NCBI GenBank assembly: GCA_041940425.1
Contig: JBGTSF010000012.1
Coordinates: 1 to 64,000, forward strand
Source: DATHTS01 sp041940425
Lineage (GTDB): Bacteria; Acidobacteriota; Blastocatellia; Pyrinomonadales; Pyrinomonadaceae
Length of the DNA stretch: 64,000 nucleotides
Reading direction: 5' to 3'
In this document: positions 42,865 to 50,990 of the stretch, piece by piece
Position numbering within the stretch: the stretch's first letter is position 1
How the letters are laid out: the number at the start of each line of letters is the position of its first letter
Translations under genes and position numbers: made by a program
Notes under the pieces: model-generated
The model's database searches: none
The model's input: the letters and a program-made list of their open reading frames with translations, nothing else
Told to the model about the DNA's origin: nothing

Positions 42865-43068
42865 TTAGCTGACCGCCGCCGCGTCAATCGAAGCGATCAG
42901 AACGACCGCTTTGCCGAACATCTGACTGCGCATTTCGATTGCTTCTTCGCCGACAACTTTCGTCACGATTCCGGCAATCGTCTGCCCTTTGACGTAAACC
43001 GTCAAACCGCGTTTTTCGTTTTGACTCGTTTCAAAAATTTCCTTGAATAATTCGAATTTGTTTTCCAT
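42865..43068 (-). CDS. 67-aa small beta-rich protein
   Basis: An N-terminal helix (MENKFELFKEIFETSQ) is followed by alternating beta strands, GLTVYVKGQTIAGIVTKVV and AVVLIASIDAAAVS. The pattern (G-x-x-I-x-G-x-V then a hydrophobic strand) suggests a small barrel reminiscent of Sm/Hfq-like folds, but this is only a pattern impression. GGAGG lies about 5 nt before the ATG. Between the papain-like protease and the prepilin microgene. Confidence 0.7.
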   Translation of the reverse strand: MENKFELFKEIFETSQNEKRGLTVYVKGQTIAGIVTKVVGEEAIEMRSQMFGKAVVLIASIDAAAVS

Positions 43069-43112
43069 ATTTCCTCCGAAGTTATCTTACGCGTTATTTC
43101 CCGTTTTTTGCT

Positions 43113-43619
43113 TTATCTCCAATACATCACGCTGGCATCGCAGTTTTTCCAGACGTTGCCGCGGGCGTTGAGCCAGAGTATCGTGCCGTTCGTTTCTTCG
43201 AGCGAAAAATTTTTCCACGGATTGATATATTTGATCTTTCCCTGATCGGGATCGCATCCCGTGATGACGATAACGTGGTCGCAGGATTGATACCAGCGTC
43301 CGGCGATCCAGACCGGACCGTAGGTTTTTAAAACCTGCTGGAGATATTCGGCGTAAATTTCGCCGTCGCCCGCGCAGATCATTCCGAGCATCCGCGCCGT
43401 TTCGCGGCATTCGTATGTCGCAATGCCGTTGGCGGTCATATAATCCGACCAGAGATTCGGCGAACGGTCTATCAAACCGCAAATCTGCGCGGGGTTTTTC
43501 GAACGGTCGCCGCAGTCGTATTTCCATTGGAACATCATTTCAAAACAACTCAGCCAGCAGTTTGTCCCTTTATCCTGTCTGAGCGGTTTCACGGCAGGTG
43601 AAACCTTATACATCGCCAT
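43113..43619 (-). CDS. Papain-like cysteine protease family protein
   Basis: 168 aa. Catalytic Cys in KGTNCWLSCFEMMFQWK, His in SCDHVIVITGCDP and Asn in YINPW; this order and spacing match the papain-like AvrRpt2/C70-type families. No signal peptide is present, so it acts in the cytoplasm or is exported by a specialised route. Cysteine content is high (at least nine). Very good SD (AGGAGG). First gene of the possible operon with the 67-aa protein and the prepilin-like microprotein. Confidence 0.78.
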   Translation of the reverse strand: MAMYKVSPAVKPLRQDKGTNCWLSCFEMMFQWKYDCGDRSKNPAQICGLIDRSPNLWSDYMTANGIATYECRETARMLGMICAGDGEIYAEYLQQVLKTYGPVWIAGRWYQSCDHVIVITGCDPDQGKIKYINPWKNFSLEETNGTILWLNARGNVWKNCDASVMYWR

Positions 43620-43710
43620 AAAATAATTCCTCCTAAAATTGGTTTACCAGCCGGAAAATTTTCTGAAATTTTACCGACCGATCGCTACAATAATTTCCGC
43701 CAAAATAAAA

Positions 43711-43734
43711 AACACCAGCCGTTTGGCTAGTGTT
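43711..43734 (-). terminator. Rho-independent terminator of the two-component operon
   Basis: On the minus strand AACACTAGCC pairs with GGCTGGTGTT (one mismatch) over a 4-nt loop, followed by TTTTTATTTTG. It lies downstream of the response regulator gene ending at 43870. Confidence 0.7.
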
Positions 43735-43750
43735 CGGAAAAGTAGAAGAA

Positions 43751-43842
43751 AAACAGCCGCAAAAAAGCGCAAAAAACTCAAAAAGAAATAAATTTTTTTT
43801 AGATCTCTTTTTTGTAAATTTTGCGCTTTTTTGCGGCTGTTT
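43751..43842. repeat. Perfect 24-bp inverted repeat behind the response regulator gene
   Basis: The 24 nt at 43751-43774 (AAACAGCCGCAAAAAAGCGC plus AAAA) are exactly complementary to 43819-43842, enclosing 44 nt of A/T-rich sequence. Together with the terminator at 43711 it makes a double hairpin between the response regulator gene and the papain-like protease gene. Confidence 0.85.
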
Positions 43843-43869
43843 CGTTTTATTCCAAACTCGCGTTATCCA

Positions 43870-44520
43870 TTAAACGATGCGGTTTTTTAACGCTTTGGCG
43901 ACCGCTTCCGATTTTGAATGGACTTGCAGTTTATCGTAAATATTCTGCATATGAAATTTTATCGTGCTGTATTTTACGCCCAATTCTTCGGCGGCGGTCG
44001 TGTAGTTATGCCCTTCGACGATGAGTTTTAAAAGGCGCGTTTCGTGCGGCGTTAAATCATAATCAACGCGCTCTGGCGGGCGAATATCCCGAAATAAGCT
44101 GATGACGCGCGACGCGACTTCCGGCGACATCGGCGCGCCGCCCGTCAAGGCTTCGCGGATATTTTCCAGAAGCCGCGTCGGCGGCGTTCTTTTAAGCAGA
44201 TAACCGCACGCGCCGGCGCAGAGCGCGTCGAAAATCCGGTCGTCGTCATCGTAAACCGTGAGCATCAGGATCAGCATTTCGGGATACAACTGCTTGATGC
44301 GTTTGATGCCCTCGATGCCGTCCATTCCCGGCAAGCCGATGTCGGACAAAACAACGTCCGGTTTTTCGTGTCTTAATCGCGCAAGAGCTTCTTCCATCGA
44401 ACGGTAACTGCCCGAACAGGTAAAGCCGGGCGTAAAATTGATCAGCGTCGAAAAGCCTTCGCGCAGTTCGCGCTGGTCTTCGATGATCGCCACTTTTGTA
44501 ACTTCCAGAGAGTTTTCCAT
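43870..44520 (-). CDS. NarL/FixJ-type response regulator
   Basis: 216 aa. Receiver with IIEDQRELREGF, phosphoacceptor in VLSDIGLPGMDG and YLLKRTPP. C-terminal LuxR-type HTH: LTPHETRLLKLIVEGHNYTTAAEELGVKYSTIKFHMQNIYDKL. It is probably activated by the sensor kinase at 45072 and regulates transcription. Four nt separate its start from the stop of the Y1-like gene, so all three genes are one operon. Alternative TTGs exist but ATG 44520 is good. Confidence 0.95.
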   Translation of the reverse strand: MENSLEVTKVAIIEDQRELREGFSTLINFTPGFTCSGSYRSMEEALARLRHEKPDVVLSDIGLPGMDGIEGIKRIKQLYPEMLILMLTVYDDDDRIFDALCAGACGYLLKRTPPTRLLENIREALTGGAPMSPEVASRVISLFRDIRPPERVDYDLTPHETRLLKLIVEGHNYTTAAEELGVKYSTIKFHMQNIYDKLQVHSKSEAVAKALKNRIV

Positions 44521-44524
44521 AATC

Positions 44525-45010
44525 TTAAAAAACCTTGCCCGACCCGATGCTCTGCCACGAGTGCGAAAAATTGTCTTCCCGTTTTTCGAGCCGCGTCTGC
44601 CGCCGAATATAACTTTTAATATGCTCGATCTGCGAAAGACTGACGGTAAAGGCTTCGTATTCTTCGCGCCAAACGAAATTTTTTACGCCAAGCCTGCGCC
44701 GCAGGAAAGTTTTTGAAACCAGTTTTAATTCGCTGACAAAGTTCGCCGGAGCGCGCGTCTGCTGTAAGCCGACCAAAATATAAAGCCGGTTGTTTGCGGC
44801 GGCGATTGCCAGAAGCGTTCCGCCCGTCGCCCGCATAAAACCGGCAATGTATTTTTTAAATCGCGCGCGTTTTTCACCGGAAATTTTTTCGCCGCTCATC
44901 TGCAAAACGATATGAAAATACAAATCGGACTTTTGCCTTTGTTTTTCCAGCAAAAATTTGAGCGGCGCGGTGCTGACAATCGTCGTCATCTGATCAATCG
45001 AAATCTGCAT
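44525..45010 (-). CDS. Y1/REP-associated-transposase-like protein without the HUH motif
   Basis: 161 aa from ATG 45010 (a TTG at 45064 is possible, adding 18 residues; GGGGAG lies 12 nt before the ATG). The fold of TnpA_REP proteins can be followed: SDLYFHIVLQM, KKYIAGFMRATGGTLLA, NNRLYILVGLQQ, SELKLVSKTFLRRRLGVKNF, VWREEYEAFTVSLSQIEHIK and SYIRRQ. Active members have DHVHLLV at the NNRLYILV position; both metal-binding histidines are gone here (HVH to RLY). The Tyr of SYIRRQ is kept but the following HH is lost. The gene lies between kinase (61 nt from this ATG; 7 nt from the TTG) and regulator (4 nt), so it is likely a domesticated, nuclease-dead protein. Confidence 0.8.
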   Translation of the reverse strand: MQISIDQMTTIVSTAPLKFLLEKQRQKSDLYFHIVLQMSGEKISGEKRARFKKYIAGFMRATGGTLLAIAAANNRLYILVGLQQTRAPANFVSELKLVSKTFLRRRLGVKNFVWREEYEAFTVSLSQIEHIKSYIRRQTRLEKREDNFSHSWQSIGSGKVF

Positions 45011-45071
45011 AACGGCTTGCTTCTCCCCAAAAAATTTAAATCCTTTAAGATTTAGTTTTTCCAAACCGTTT

Positions 45072-48000
45072 TCATATTACGCCGCTTCCGTTACCGTTTT
45101 CCCCGCCCGTTCGGCTAGTAAAATTATTTTCGCTGGCATCCGGGCTCAGAGGAAGTTCCAAAAGAACGGTCGTGCCGTCGCCAGGCGAAGAAATGATCGC
45201 GCATTTGCCGCCGAGTTCGCGCCCGCGCCGTTCGATGTTGTGCAAGCCGTTGCCGCCCATTCCGGGAATATAACTGTCGTGCAGAAATTTTTCGCGGTCA
45301 AATCCGCGCCCGTTATCGCTGATCTTTAAATGCAGACGGTCGCCGAAAATTTCGAGAGAAACTTCCGCAACCGTCGCTTCGGAATGCTTAATGATATTGT
45401 TGATACTTTCTTTATAGATCGCAAAAATCTCGCGCCGGAGATTCGCGCCCAAACCGAGTTTGCTTTCAATCGCGGGCGCGACAAATTCGAATTTTATTTT
45501 TTTCGCCGTGAGAACGTCCGCCGCAAAACGCCGCATTCTCTGCACGAGATCGCGCAAATTGTCCTTGCGCGGATTGATCGCCCAGACTATATCCGACATC
45601 GTTTCGACAAGTTCGTTTGAAATATTCGTGATGCTTTCGAGTGGTTGTTGTTTTATTTGCGGTTCCGCCGGTTGACTTCGGGCGACTTCCGACAAAACGG
45701 CGATCTGCGTCAAACTCGCGCCGATGTCGTCGTGCAGATCGGTGGCGATGCGCGTCCGCACCCGTTCGAGTTCGGCAAGGCGTTCTTCCTTACTGCGCCG
45801 GAGCGCGGCGAGCGCGGATTTGACCTGATTCGTTTTGGAAACGCGGTAACGGTCGAGCGAAAAAATTGCCGCGAGCAAAATCAGAATCATCAGAGAAATA
45901 AACCACCACGCGCGATAAAACGGCGGATTTATTTTGAAATTTACAACCGCCGGATTTTCGCTCGATTGTCCGTATTCATTGACGGCGCGAACTAAAAAGC
46001 GATAAGAATCGGGCGCGAGATTCGCAAAATTTACGCGCCGCTCGGCGGTCGGCTCGCTCCAATCTGCGTTTTCCGCGCCTTCGAGTTTGTATTGATAACG
46101 CAGATTATTGCCGACACTCAAAAACTGAATCTGCAAATTGTTTTGATCCGCCGGAACTTCGATTTGAGTGATTTCCTTCTGTCCGAATTCCGAAACCGTG
46201 TAGTGATTTCCGGCGATTGACAGCCCGCCGATCCAAATTTCCGGCGCGGCGTTTTGCGCGTTTTTCGTTTCGGGAACGAGCTTTGAAACACCGTCCGATG
46301 TGCCGAACCAGAGATTGCCGTCGCGGTCGCGGAACGAAGTGGTCAAAAAATCCGATGCCAAACCGTCGGCGGTCGTCAGATGCTTTATGTTTCCAGTTTC
46401 CGGCGAGATCCGGCTGATGCCGCGCACCGTTCCGGCGTAAATATTTCCCTGCGCGTCACCGATCAGAGTGCGGACGTTGTTGCTCGATAAACCTTCGGCG
46501 GTCGTGTATTTTACAAATTCCAATTTTTCCGCTTCGAGATTATCGGCGCGGGCGACACCGCCGCCGGATGAACCGATCCAGAGGCGATTTTTTTCGTCAA
46601 TATAAAGTCCGAAGACGCTGTTCTGCGGCAGATTTTCCGCGTTTGAAAAATTCGTAAATTTTCCGTTTGAAAATTTCGCTAATCCACCGCCGTAAAAACC
46701 GAACCAGAGATTTCCCGCCTTATCTTCGGCAAAAGAAACCGCCGCCTGCCCTTTCGGAAAACCGTCCGCTCCGGTAAAAGTTCGAAATTCCCGCGTTTGC
46801 GGATCGTATCGCGTCAAGCCGCTCATCTCCGCCGTGCCGCGCGTGCTGAACCAGAGGTTTCCTTTCGAATCCTGAAAAGCGCAGTAAAGCGAATCGCTTT
46901 TCAAGCCGTCCTGAGCCGAATAAATTTTTAAAGGATTTTGATTGCTTAATATTTTTGAATCCGAATTTCCCGGAAAACGATAGAGACCGTTATCAGCCAA
47001 AGCCCACCAATCGCCGTTCGCATCAATCAGCCCGCCATTCGAAGTCCAGAGAATCGTTGCCGATTCGGGCATTTTCAATTTCGCGGTTTCGATCCCGTTT
47101 TCCGTAATCTTGCTGACGCGCCAATCGCCGCCGTGAATGATGTAAACGCTGCCGTCCGCGCTCTGCGCGATTCGCTGAATATTCGTCCGAAAAAGTCCGT
47201 CAACCGTGCCGTAACTCGTCAGACCGTTTCTCGAAAATTTCAACGCGCCGCTCGTCCCGACCCACAGATCGCCGTTCGCGTCTTCGGCAAATTTTTCCGT
47301 CCATTCGGGAAAACCGCCTGTATCGCGCAAGCGGCGGTAATTTTCGCCTTCGATGACGTATAAATCCTCACGCGCCGCGATCCAGATTTTTTTGTCCGAA
47401 GATATAAAAACTCCGCTGATCTGCGTGTCCCGCAAAGATCCCGTCCGAGATTCCGCCTGTTTTAATCCGAGCATCACGCCCGGCTTTTCTGGCAGGGAAA
47501 TCATCCCCGAAGATTCGAGAAATTCTTCTTTGATAGTGAACGGACGCGAGCTTAAATTCGGCAAACTCTCGATTTCCGAAAGCGGTTCGGGATAAAAAAC
47601 GAATATGCCGCCTTTATATGTGAACCAAACTCTGCTCTTTTCGTCGGCGCGTATCATGTCCGTTCCCGAATAAGCGGATTGATACTCGACCGGATAAAAA
47701 ACGATCTTTCCGTTCGGAAGCCGCCGCGCGACTCCGGCAAAACAAACGATCCACAAACTCCCGTCGGCAGTTTCCGCAATCGAAGCCGCCGCCGGATTTT
47801 CACGATTTCCCCGCGCCTGTGCGCCGAGTTCGATTTTTTGAACATTGACCGCGCCGTTTTCCGCGATCAGATAAAATTCGCCCAAAACGCCCCACAGACG
47901 GTTTTTCGAGTCTTCAAAAATAAACGTCGGACCGAAATCGGCTACCTTTTCGGCTTTTAATTTCAAAGGCTCGCCCGCTTTGTAACTCGAATTATCCGCT

Positions 48001-48383
48001 CTTACCTCATTTGCCCGATTCGGATCTGCGCGGTAAAGCCCTTCAGCCGTCGAAATCCAAAAGCTGCCGTCGCGCGTTTCAAGAAAGTTCCAGATTATAA
48101 CGCCGCTCGGCTGATCGTTGATGCGGAAATTAACAAACTCGCGCCCGTCAAACCGCGAAAGCCCGTCGCGCGTCGTAAACCACAGAAATCCGCGCGAATC
48201 ACGCGAGATACTCGTTACCGCACTGCTCGCCAATCCGTCAGCCGTCGTATAATGCTTGAGCGGAAGCTGTTCAGCGTAAAAATTCGTTACGAAAAAAATG
48301 ACGGCAAAAAAAACAACTGCCGGAAAATAGGGTTTTTCGATAAATTGTCTGCTGAAAACTATTCGGTTTTTCATTTTAGGCAA
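45072..48383 (-). CDS. Two-component sensor kinase, Reg_prop propeller - Y_Y_Y - HisKA_3
   Basis: 1103 aa. A membrane helix (about 19-37), then a periplasmic beta-propeller of Reg_prop repeats (GLASSAVTSISRDSRGFLWF, WFTTRDGLSRFDG, LWFSTRGTAE), a Y_Y_Y domain (about 755-820, NLRYQYKLEGAENADWSEPT ... YRFLVRAVNEYG), a second membrane helix (WWFISLMILILLAAIFSL), then HisKA_3 with the phosphorylated His in TDLHDDIGASLTQIAVL and HATPase_c (ISDNGRGFDRE, GNGLHNIERR). This is the hybrid-free version of a class that in Bacteroidetes senses oligosaccharides. First gene of the operon with the Y1-like and NarL-type genes. Confidence 0.94.
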   Translation of the reverse strand: MPKMKNRIVFSRQFIEKPYFPAVVFFAVIFFVTNFYAEQLPLKHYTTADGLASSAVTSISRDSRGFLWFTTRDGLSRFDGREFVNFRINDQPSGVIIWNFLETRDGSFWISTAEGLYRADPNRANEVRADNSSYKAGEPLKLKAEKVADFGPTFIFEDSKNRLWGVLGEFYLIAENGAVNVQKIELGAQARGNRENPAAASIAETADGSLWIVCFAGVARRLPNGKIVFYPVEYQSAYSGTDMIRADEKSRVWFTYKGGIFVFYPEPLSEIESLPNLSSRPFTIKEEFLESSGMISLPEKPGVMLGLKQAESRTGSLRDTQISGVFISSDKKIWIAAREDLYVIEGENYRRLRDTGGFPEWTEKFAEDANGDLWVGTSGALKFSRNGLTSYGTVDGLFRTNIQRIAQSADGSVYIIHGGDWRVSKITENGIETAKLKMPESATILWTSNGGLIDANGDWWALADNGLYRFPGNSDSKILSNQNPLKIYSAQDGLKSDSLYCAFQDSKGNLWFSTRGTAEMSGLTRYDPQTREFRTFTGADGFPKGQAAVSFAEDKAGNLWFGFYGGGLAKFSNGKFTNFSNAENLPQNSVFGLYIDEKNRLWIGSSGGGVARADNLEAEKLEFVKYTTAEGLSSNNVRTLIGDAQGNIYAGTVRGISRISPETGNIKHLTTADGLASDFLTTSFRDRDGNLWFGTSDGVSKLVPETKNAQNAAPEIWIGGLSIAGNHYTVSEFGQKEITQIEVPADQNNLQIQFLSVGNNLRYQYKLEGAENADWSEPTAERRVNFANLAPDSYRFLVRAVNEYGQSSENPAVVNFKINPPFYRAWWFISLMILILLAAIFSLDRYRVSKTNQVKSALAALRRSKEERLAELERVRTRIATDLHDDIGASLTQIAVLSEVARSQPAEPQIKQQPLESITNISNELVETMSDIVWAINPRKDNLRDLVQRMRRFAADVLTAKKIKFEFVAPAIESKLGLGANLRREIFAIYKESINNIIKHSEATVAEVSLEIFGDRLHLKISDNGRGFDREKFLHDSYIPGMGGNGLHNIERRGRELGGKCAIISSPGDGTTVLLELPLSPDASENNFTSRTGGENGNGSGVI

Positions 48384-48503
48384 ACTTTTGAAATTTCCAA
48401 ATTATCTTACAACTTTTATTATTCGGCAATAAATAATTTTCGTCCGCTTTGTAACATAATTTTTTTCGAAAAACCAAACAAAACGAATTCCTTTGCATTC
48501 GGC

Positions 48504-48532
48504 TTGACAAGAATTGATAAAATACTTACCCT
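48504..48532 (+). promoter_or_regulatory. Possible promoter of tRNA-Asn
   Basis: TTGACA at 48504-48509 is a perfect -35 box; 17 nt further TACCCT could be the -10. This would start the transcript about 20 nt before the tRNA. The -10 match is weak. Confidence 0.4.
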
Positions 48533-48559
48533 AAAAATTCGCCTCTTGAAGGCGATTAT

Positions 48560-48631
<72 letters not shown>

Positions 48632-48650
48632 CATAATTTTTATGTGAGGA

Positions 48651-48683
48651 AACGGGCAGTCACTATTGGCTGTCCGTTTTTTA
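48651..48683 (+). terminator. Terminator of tRNA-Asn
   Basis: AACGGGCAG (48651-48659) pairs with CTGTCCGTT (48670-48678) with one G-U pair, followed by TTTTTTATT. Confidence 0.75.
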
Positions 48684-48717
48684 TTGAAAATTTGACTAAA
48701 CTCTTTTGAGAGAAATT

Positions 48718-49119
48718 ATGCCGACAAATTCAAAACGTAAGAAAAGTGAGCAACTAGGAATGAATGATTCTACGGCTTCGCACAAACTTCGTAAATTGAT
48801 TTTATTTTCTTTGGTTCAGCAAACAAATCGAGACATTTGTTTTAGATATCAATCAAAAATAGAGACCGTAGAAGATTTATCCATCGAGCATAAAGTACCT
48901 CGGCTAGATAGCAACGATCCAATCAGTATCTTTTTCGACCTCAATAATATTGCTTTTAGTCATCTGAAATGTAACATTGCTTATCGTCGAAAACCGAATA
49001 AAAAATATTTAACGGATGACGAGTTGAAAACGGCGAACCAAACACGGTGGCGTAACAGTAAGCGACGAAACTATAACTCGGAGGCACGACGAGCCAAATA
49101 TCTTCGAACTGGTTGGTAA
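48718..49119 (+). CDS. HNH-type endonuclease-like protein
   Basis: 133 aa from ATG 48718 (GAGAG nearby); a TTG at 48706 is possible. The HNH region is DLSIEHKVPRLDSND (His58), then DLNNIAFSHLKCN (Asn77, His82, Cys85). In related proteins CxxC precedes the first His; here the motif is CFRYQSKI, so one zinc cysteine is replaced by Tyr. The tail is Lys/Arg-rich. Located 87 nt behind tRNA-Asn and AT-rich, both typical of acquired DNA. Cleavage activity is not assured. Confidence 0.7.
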   Translation: MPTNSKRKKSEQLGMNDSTASHKLRKLILFSLVQQTNRDICFRYQSKIETVEDLSIEHKVPRLDSNDPISIFFDLNNIAFSHLKCNIAYRRKPNKKYLTDDELKTANQTRWRNSKRRNYNSEARRAKYLRTGW

Positions 49120-49140
49120 GTCGAATGAATAAATTAGGAA

Positions 49141-49170
49141 AAAAGGCTGGATTAAATTTCCAGCCTTTTT
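49141..49170. terminator. Bidirectional terminator between HNH and sugar dehydrogenase genes
   Basis: AAAAGGCTGG (49141-49150) pairs with CCAGCCTTTT (49160-49169), a perfect 10-bp stem flanked by T-runs on both strands. It serves the convergent HNH and PQQ dehydrogenase genes. Confidence 0.85.
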
Positions 49171-49186
49171 TCTATTTTGGATTGAT

Positions 49187-50503
49187 CTATCGTTTCGGGG
49201 CAATCTTTAAAAGTTCGCCATTGCTCTCGTCCGTTACGACGTAGAGCGCGCCGTCGGGACCTTGGCGAACGTCGCGGATTCTTTGATTGCGGTCGGTTAA
49301 AAGATGTTCTTCACCGACGACGCGGTCATTTTTAATGACCAGCCGCACGAGCCTTTTAGAAACCAGACCGCCGATAAAGATGTTGCCGCGCCACTCGGGG
49401 AAAGCTGAACCTGAATAAATTTCCATTCCCGACGGGGCGATCACCGGATCCCAGTAATAGACGGGTTGTTCCAAGCCTTCTTTTTTCGTGTCGCCGCCGG
49501 AGATCGGCTCGCCGGAATATTCTTCGCCGTAGCTGATGACCGCCCAGCCGTAATTTTTTCCTTTTTCCAAAAGATTCAATTCATCGCCGCCCTGCGCGCC
49601 GTGTTCGACCGTCCAGAGCCGACCTTTTTCATCAAATGCCGCCGATTGGATATTGCGGTGTCCGAGAGTGTAAATTTCCGGCAGGGCGTTTTCACGTTTG
49701 GCGAACGGGTTGTCGTCGGGAACTGTTCCGTCGGGGTTGATGCGGATCGTTTTGCCGAGATGACTGCTGAGTTGTTGGGCTTGCGGGCGAGTCGTGTTTT
49801 TATCAAAACGATCGCCGAGCGTGATGTAGAGTTTACCGTCGGGACCGAAAGCGAGGCGCGAACCGAAATGTAAGCCGTTGTTGTAGGTCGGCATGGCGCG
49901 GAAAATGACGCGCACCTGTTCGAGATTTTTGCGGTCTGCGCTTAAAACGCCCCGCGCAACACTTGTTCCGCTGCCGCCTTCGCGCTGTTCGGAAAAACTC
50001 CAGAAAATCGTCCGGTCTCGTTCAAAATTCGGACTTAAGGCGACATCGAGCAGACCGCCCTGACCACGAGCCGTGATCGGCGGCAGACCGCCTTGCCCGC
50101 TGGCATCGGTAGTTCCGCCCTGACCGACCGGAAGAAGTCCGCCGAGCGGTTCGCCGATCTCGCCTTTTGCCGAAACGATGCGCATCTGTCCCGATTTTTC
50201 CGTAATCAAAAAATCACCGTTCGGCAGAGGCTCGACCGCCCACGGCTGGCTCAAGCCTTTGGCAACGACCGTCACTTCATACGGCGTGTCGGTTTTTACG
50301 CCGCAGGCGCGGGTCTGTTCGGGAAAAGCCGGTTTTTGACCGGCGGCGTTCGGCGGCGCGGTTTGGAGCGGCGAGCAATTCTGCTGCGATGACGGATTTT
50401 TTGAAGCGGAAGTTTCCGTTTGTTTATTCGTATTCTGAGCGCAAGCCGCGCTAGTAAAAGTTAGTATTGCCGATAAGATGATCGTAAATTTTAATTTTCC
50501 CAT
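49187..50503 (-). CDS. PQQ-dependent aldose sugar dehydrogenase-like lipoprotein
   Basis: 438 aa. A lipobox-like SAACAQ suggests membrane anchoring. The six-bladed propeller of soluble glucose dehydrogenases is visible: GLSQPWAVEPLPNGDFLITE, ALSPNFERDRTIFWSFSE, LAFGPDGKLYITLGDRFDKN, EIYTLGHRNIQSAAFDEKGR, VEHGAQGGDELNLLEKGKNYGW and DVRQGPDGALYVVTDE. HGAQGGDE and the GHRN motif belong to the PQQ/Ca2+ site. It oxidises aldoses in the periplasm. A disordered linker (TNKQTETSASKNPSSQQ) follows the signal. Confidence 0.92.
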   Translation of the reverse strand: MGKLKFTIILSAILTFTSAACAQNTNKQTETSASKNPSSQQNCSPLQTAPPNAAGQKPAFPEQTRACGVKTDTPYEVTVVAKGLSQPWAVEPLPNGDFLITEKSGQMRIVSAKGEIGEPLGGLLPVGQGGTTDASGQGGLPPITARGQGGLLDVALSPNFERDRTIFWSFSEQREGGSGTSVARGVLSADRKNLEQVRVIFRAMPTYNNGLHFGSRLAFGPDGKLYITLGDRFDKNTTRPQAQQLSSHLGKTIRINPDGTVPDDNPFAKRENALPEIYTLGHRNIQSAAFDEKGRLWTVEHGAQGGDELNLLEKGKNYGWAVISYGEEYSGEPISGGDTKKEGLEQPVYYWDPVIAPSGMEIYSGSAFPEWRGNIFIGGLVSKRLVRLVIKNDRVVGEEHLLTDRNQRIRDVRQGPDGALYVVTDESNGELLKIAPKR

Positions 50504-50653
50504 ATACTTTTTAATCCTCTGAAAATGTCTATTTGAAACTTAGTATCAATTTTAATTGTTTGCGATTGCCCAATTATTTATGCTCGAAATTTTACGGCAA
50601 CAGAAACCCGCAAAGTTTAAATTACAGTTGTCAGACAAAAATAGTTTTTTTTC

Positions 50654-50887
50654 GCCGCGTCAGCGGCATTCTGAGTTTAGAATTGGTTGTAATTTATTGC
50701 ACGGTCAGGATTGATTGGTTGATCCTGTCGCGTCAGCGACAATTGAATTATTTGACGACAATTATCAGCCGTCGCTAACACGACGCGGTGCGTTTTTCTC
50801 AAATCGCACCGTGTAATTTATTACACGGCTAAAATCATTAAATCGCTACGCGATTATTAACTTTGACATTTTTGAGACAGCTTCTAA
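50654..50887. repeat. Palindromic interspersed element, copy 2
   Basis: Same order of modules as copy 1 (4968-5190): GCCGCGTCAGCGGCA, TGAGTTTAG, GCACGGTC, TGTCGCGTCAGCGACA, a diverged GTCGCTAACACGAC, CCGTGTAATTTATTACACGG with GGCTAAAA, AATCGCTACGCGATT and TTTTTGAGACAG..TTCTAA. Same orientation as copy 1. The remaining parts of 50504-50990 hold only the sugar dehydrogenase upstream region and a terminator. Confidence 0.85.
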
Positions 50888-50946
50888 TTATTCTTAGATT
50901 GTCTTGTATTGACTTTTAATATGTCAAAAATGATCGGCAAATAAAA

Positions 50947-50966
50947 AAGGCTGAAATTTCAGCCTT
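50947..50966 (-). terminator. Terminator of the second TonB receptor gene
   Basis: AAGGCTGAAATTTCAGCCTT is a perfect palindrome, followed on the minus strand by TTTTAT. It is 25 nt after the receptor stop. Confidence 0.75.
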
Positions 50967-50990
50967 CTCTTCTTTCTCTTTTTGTGTTTC

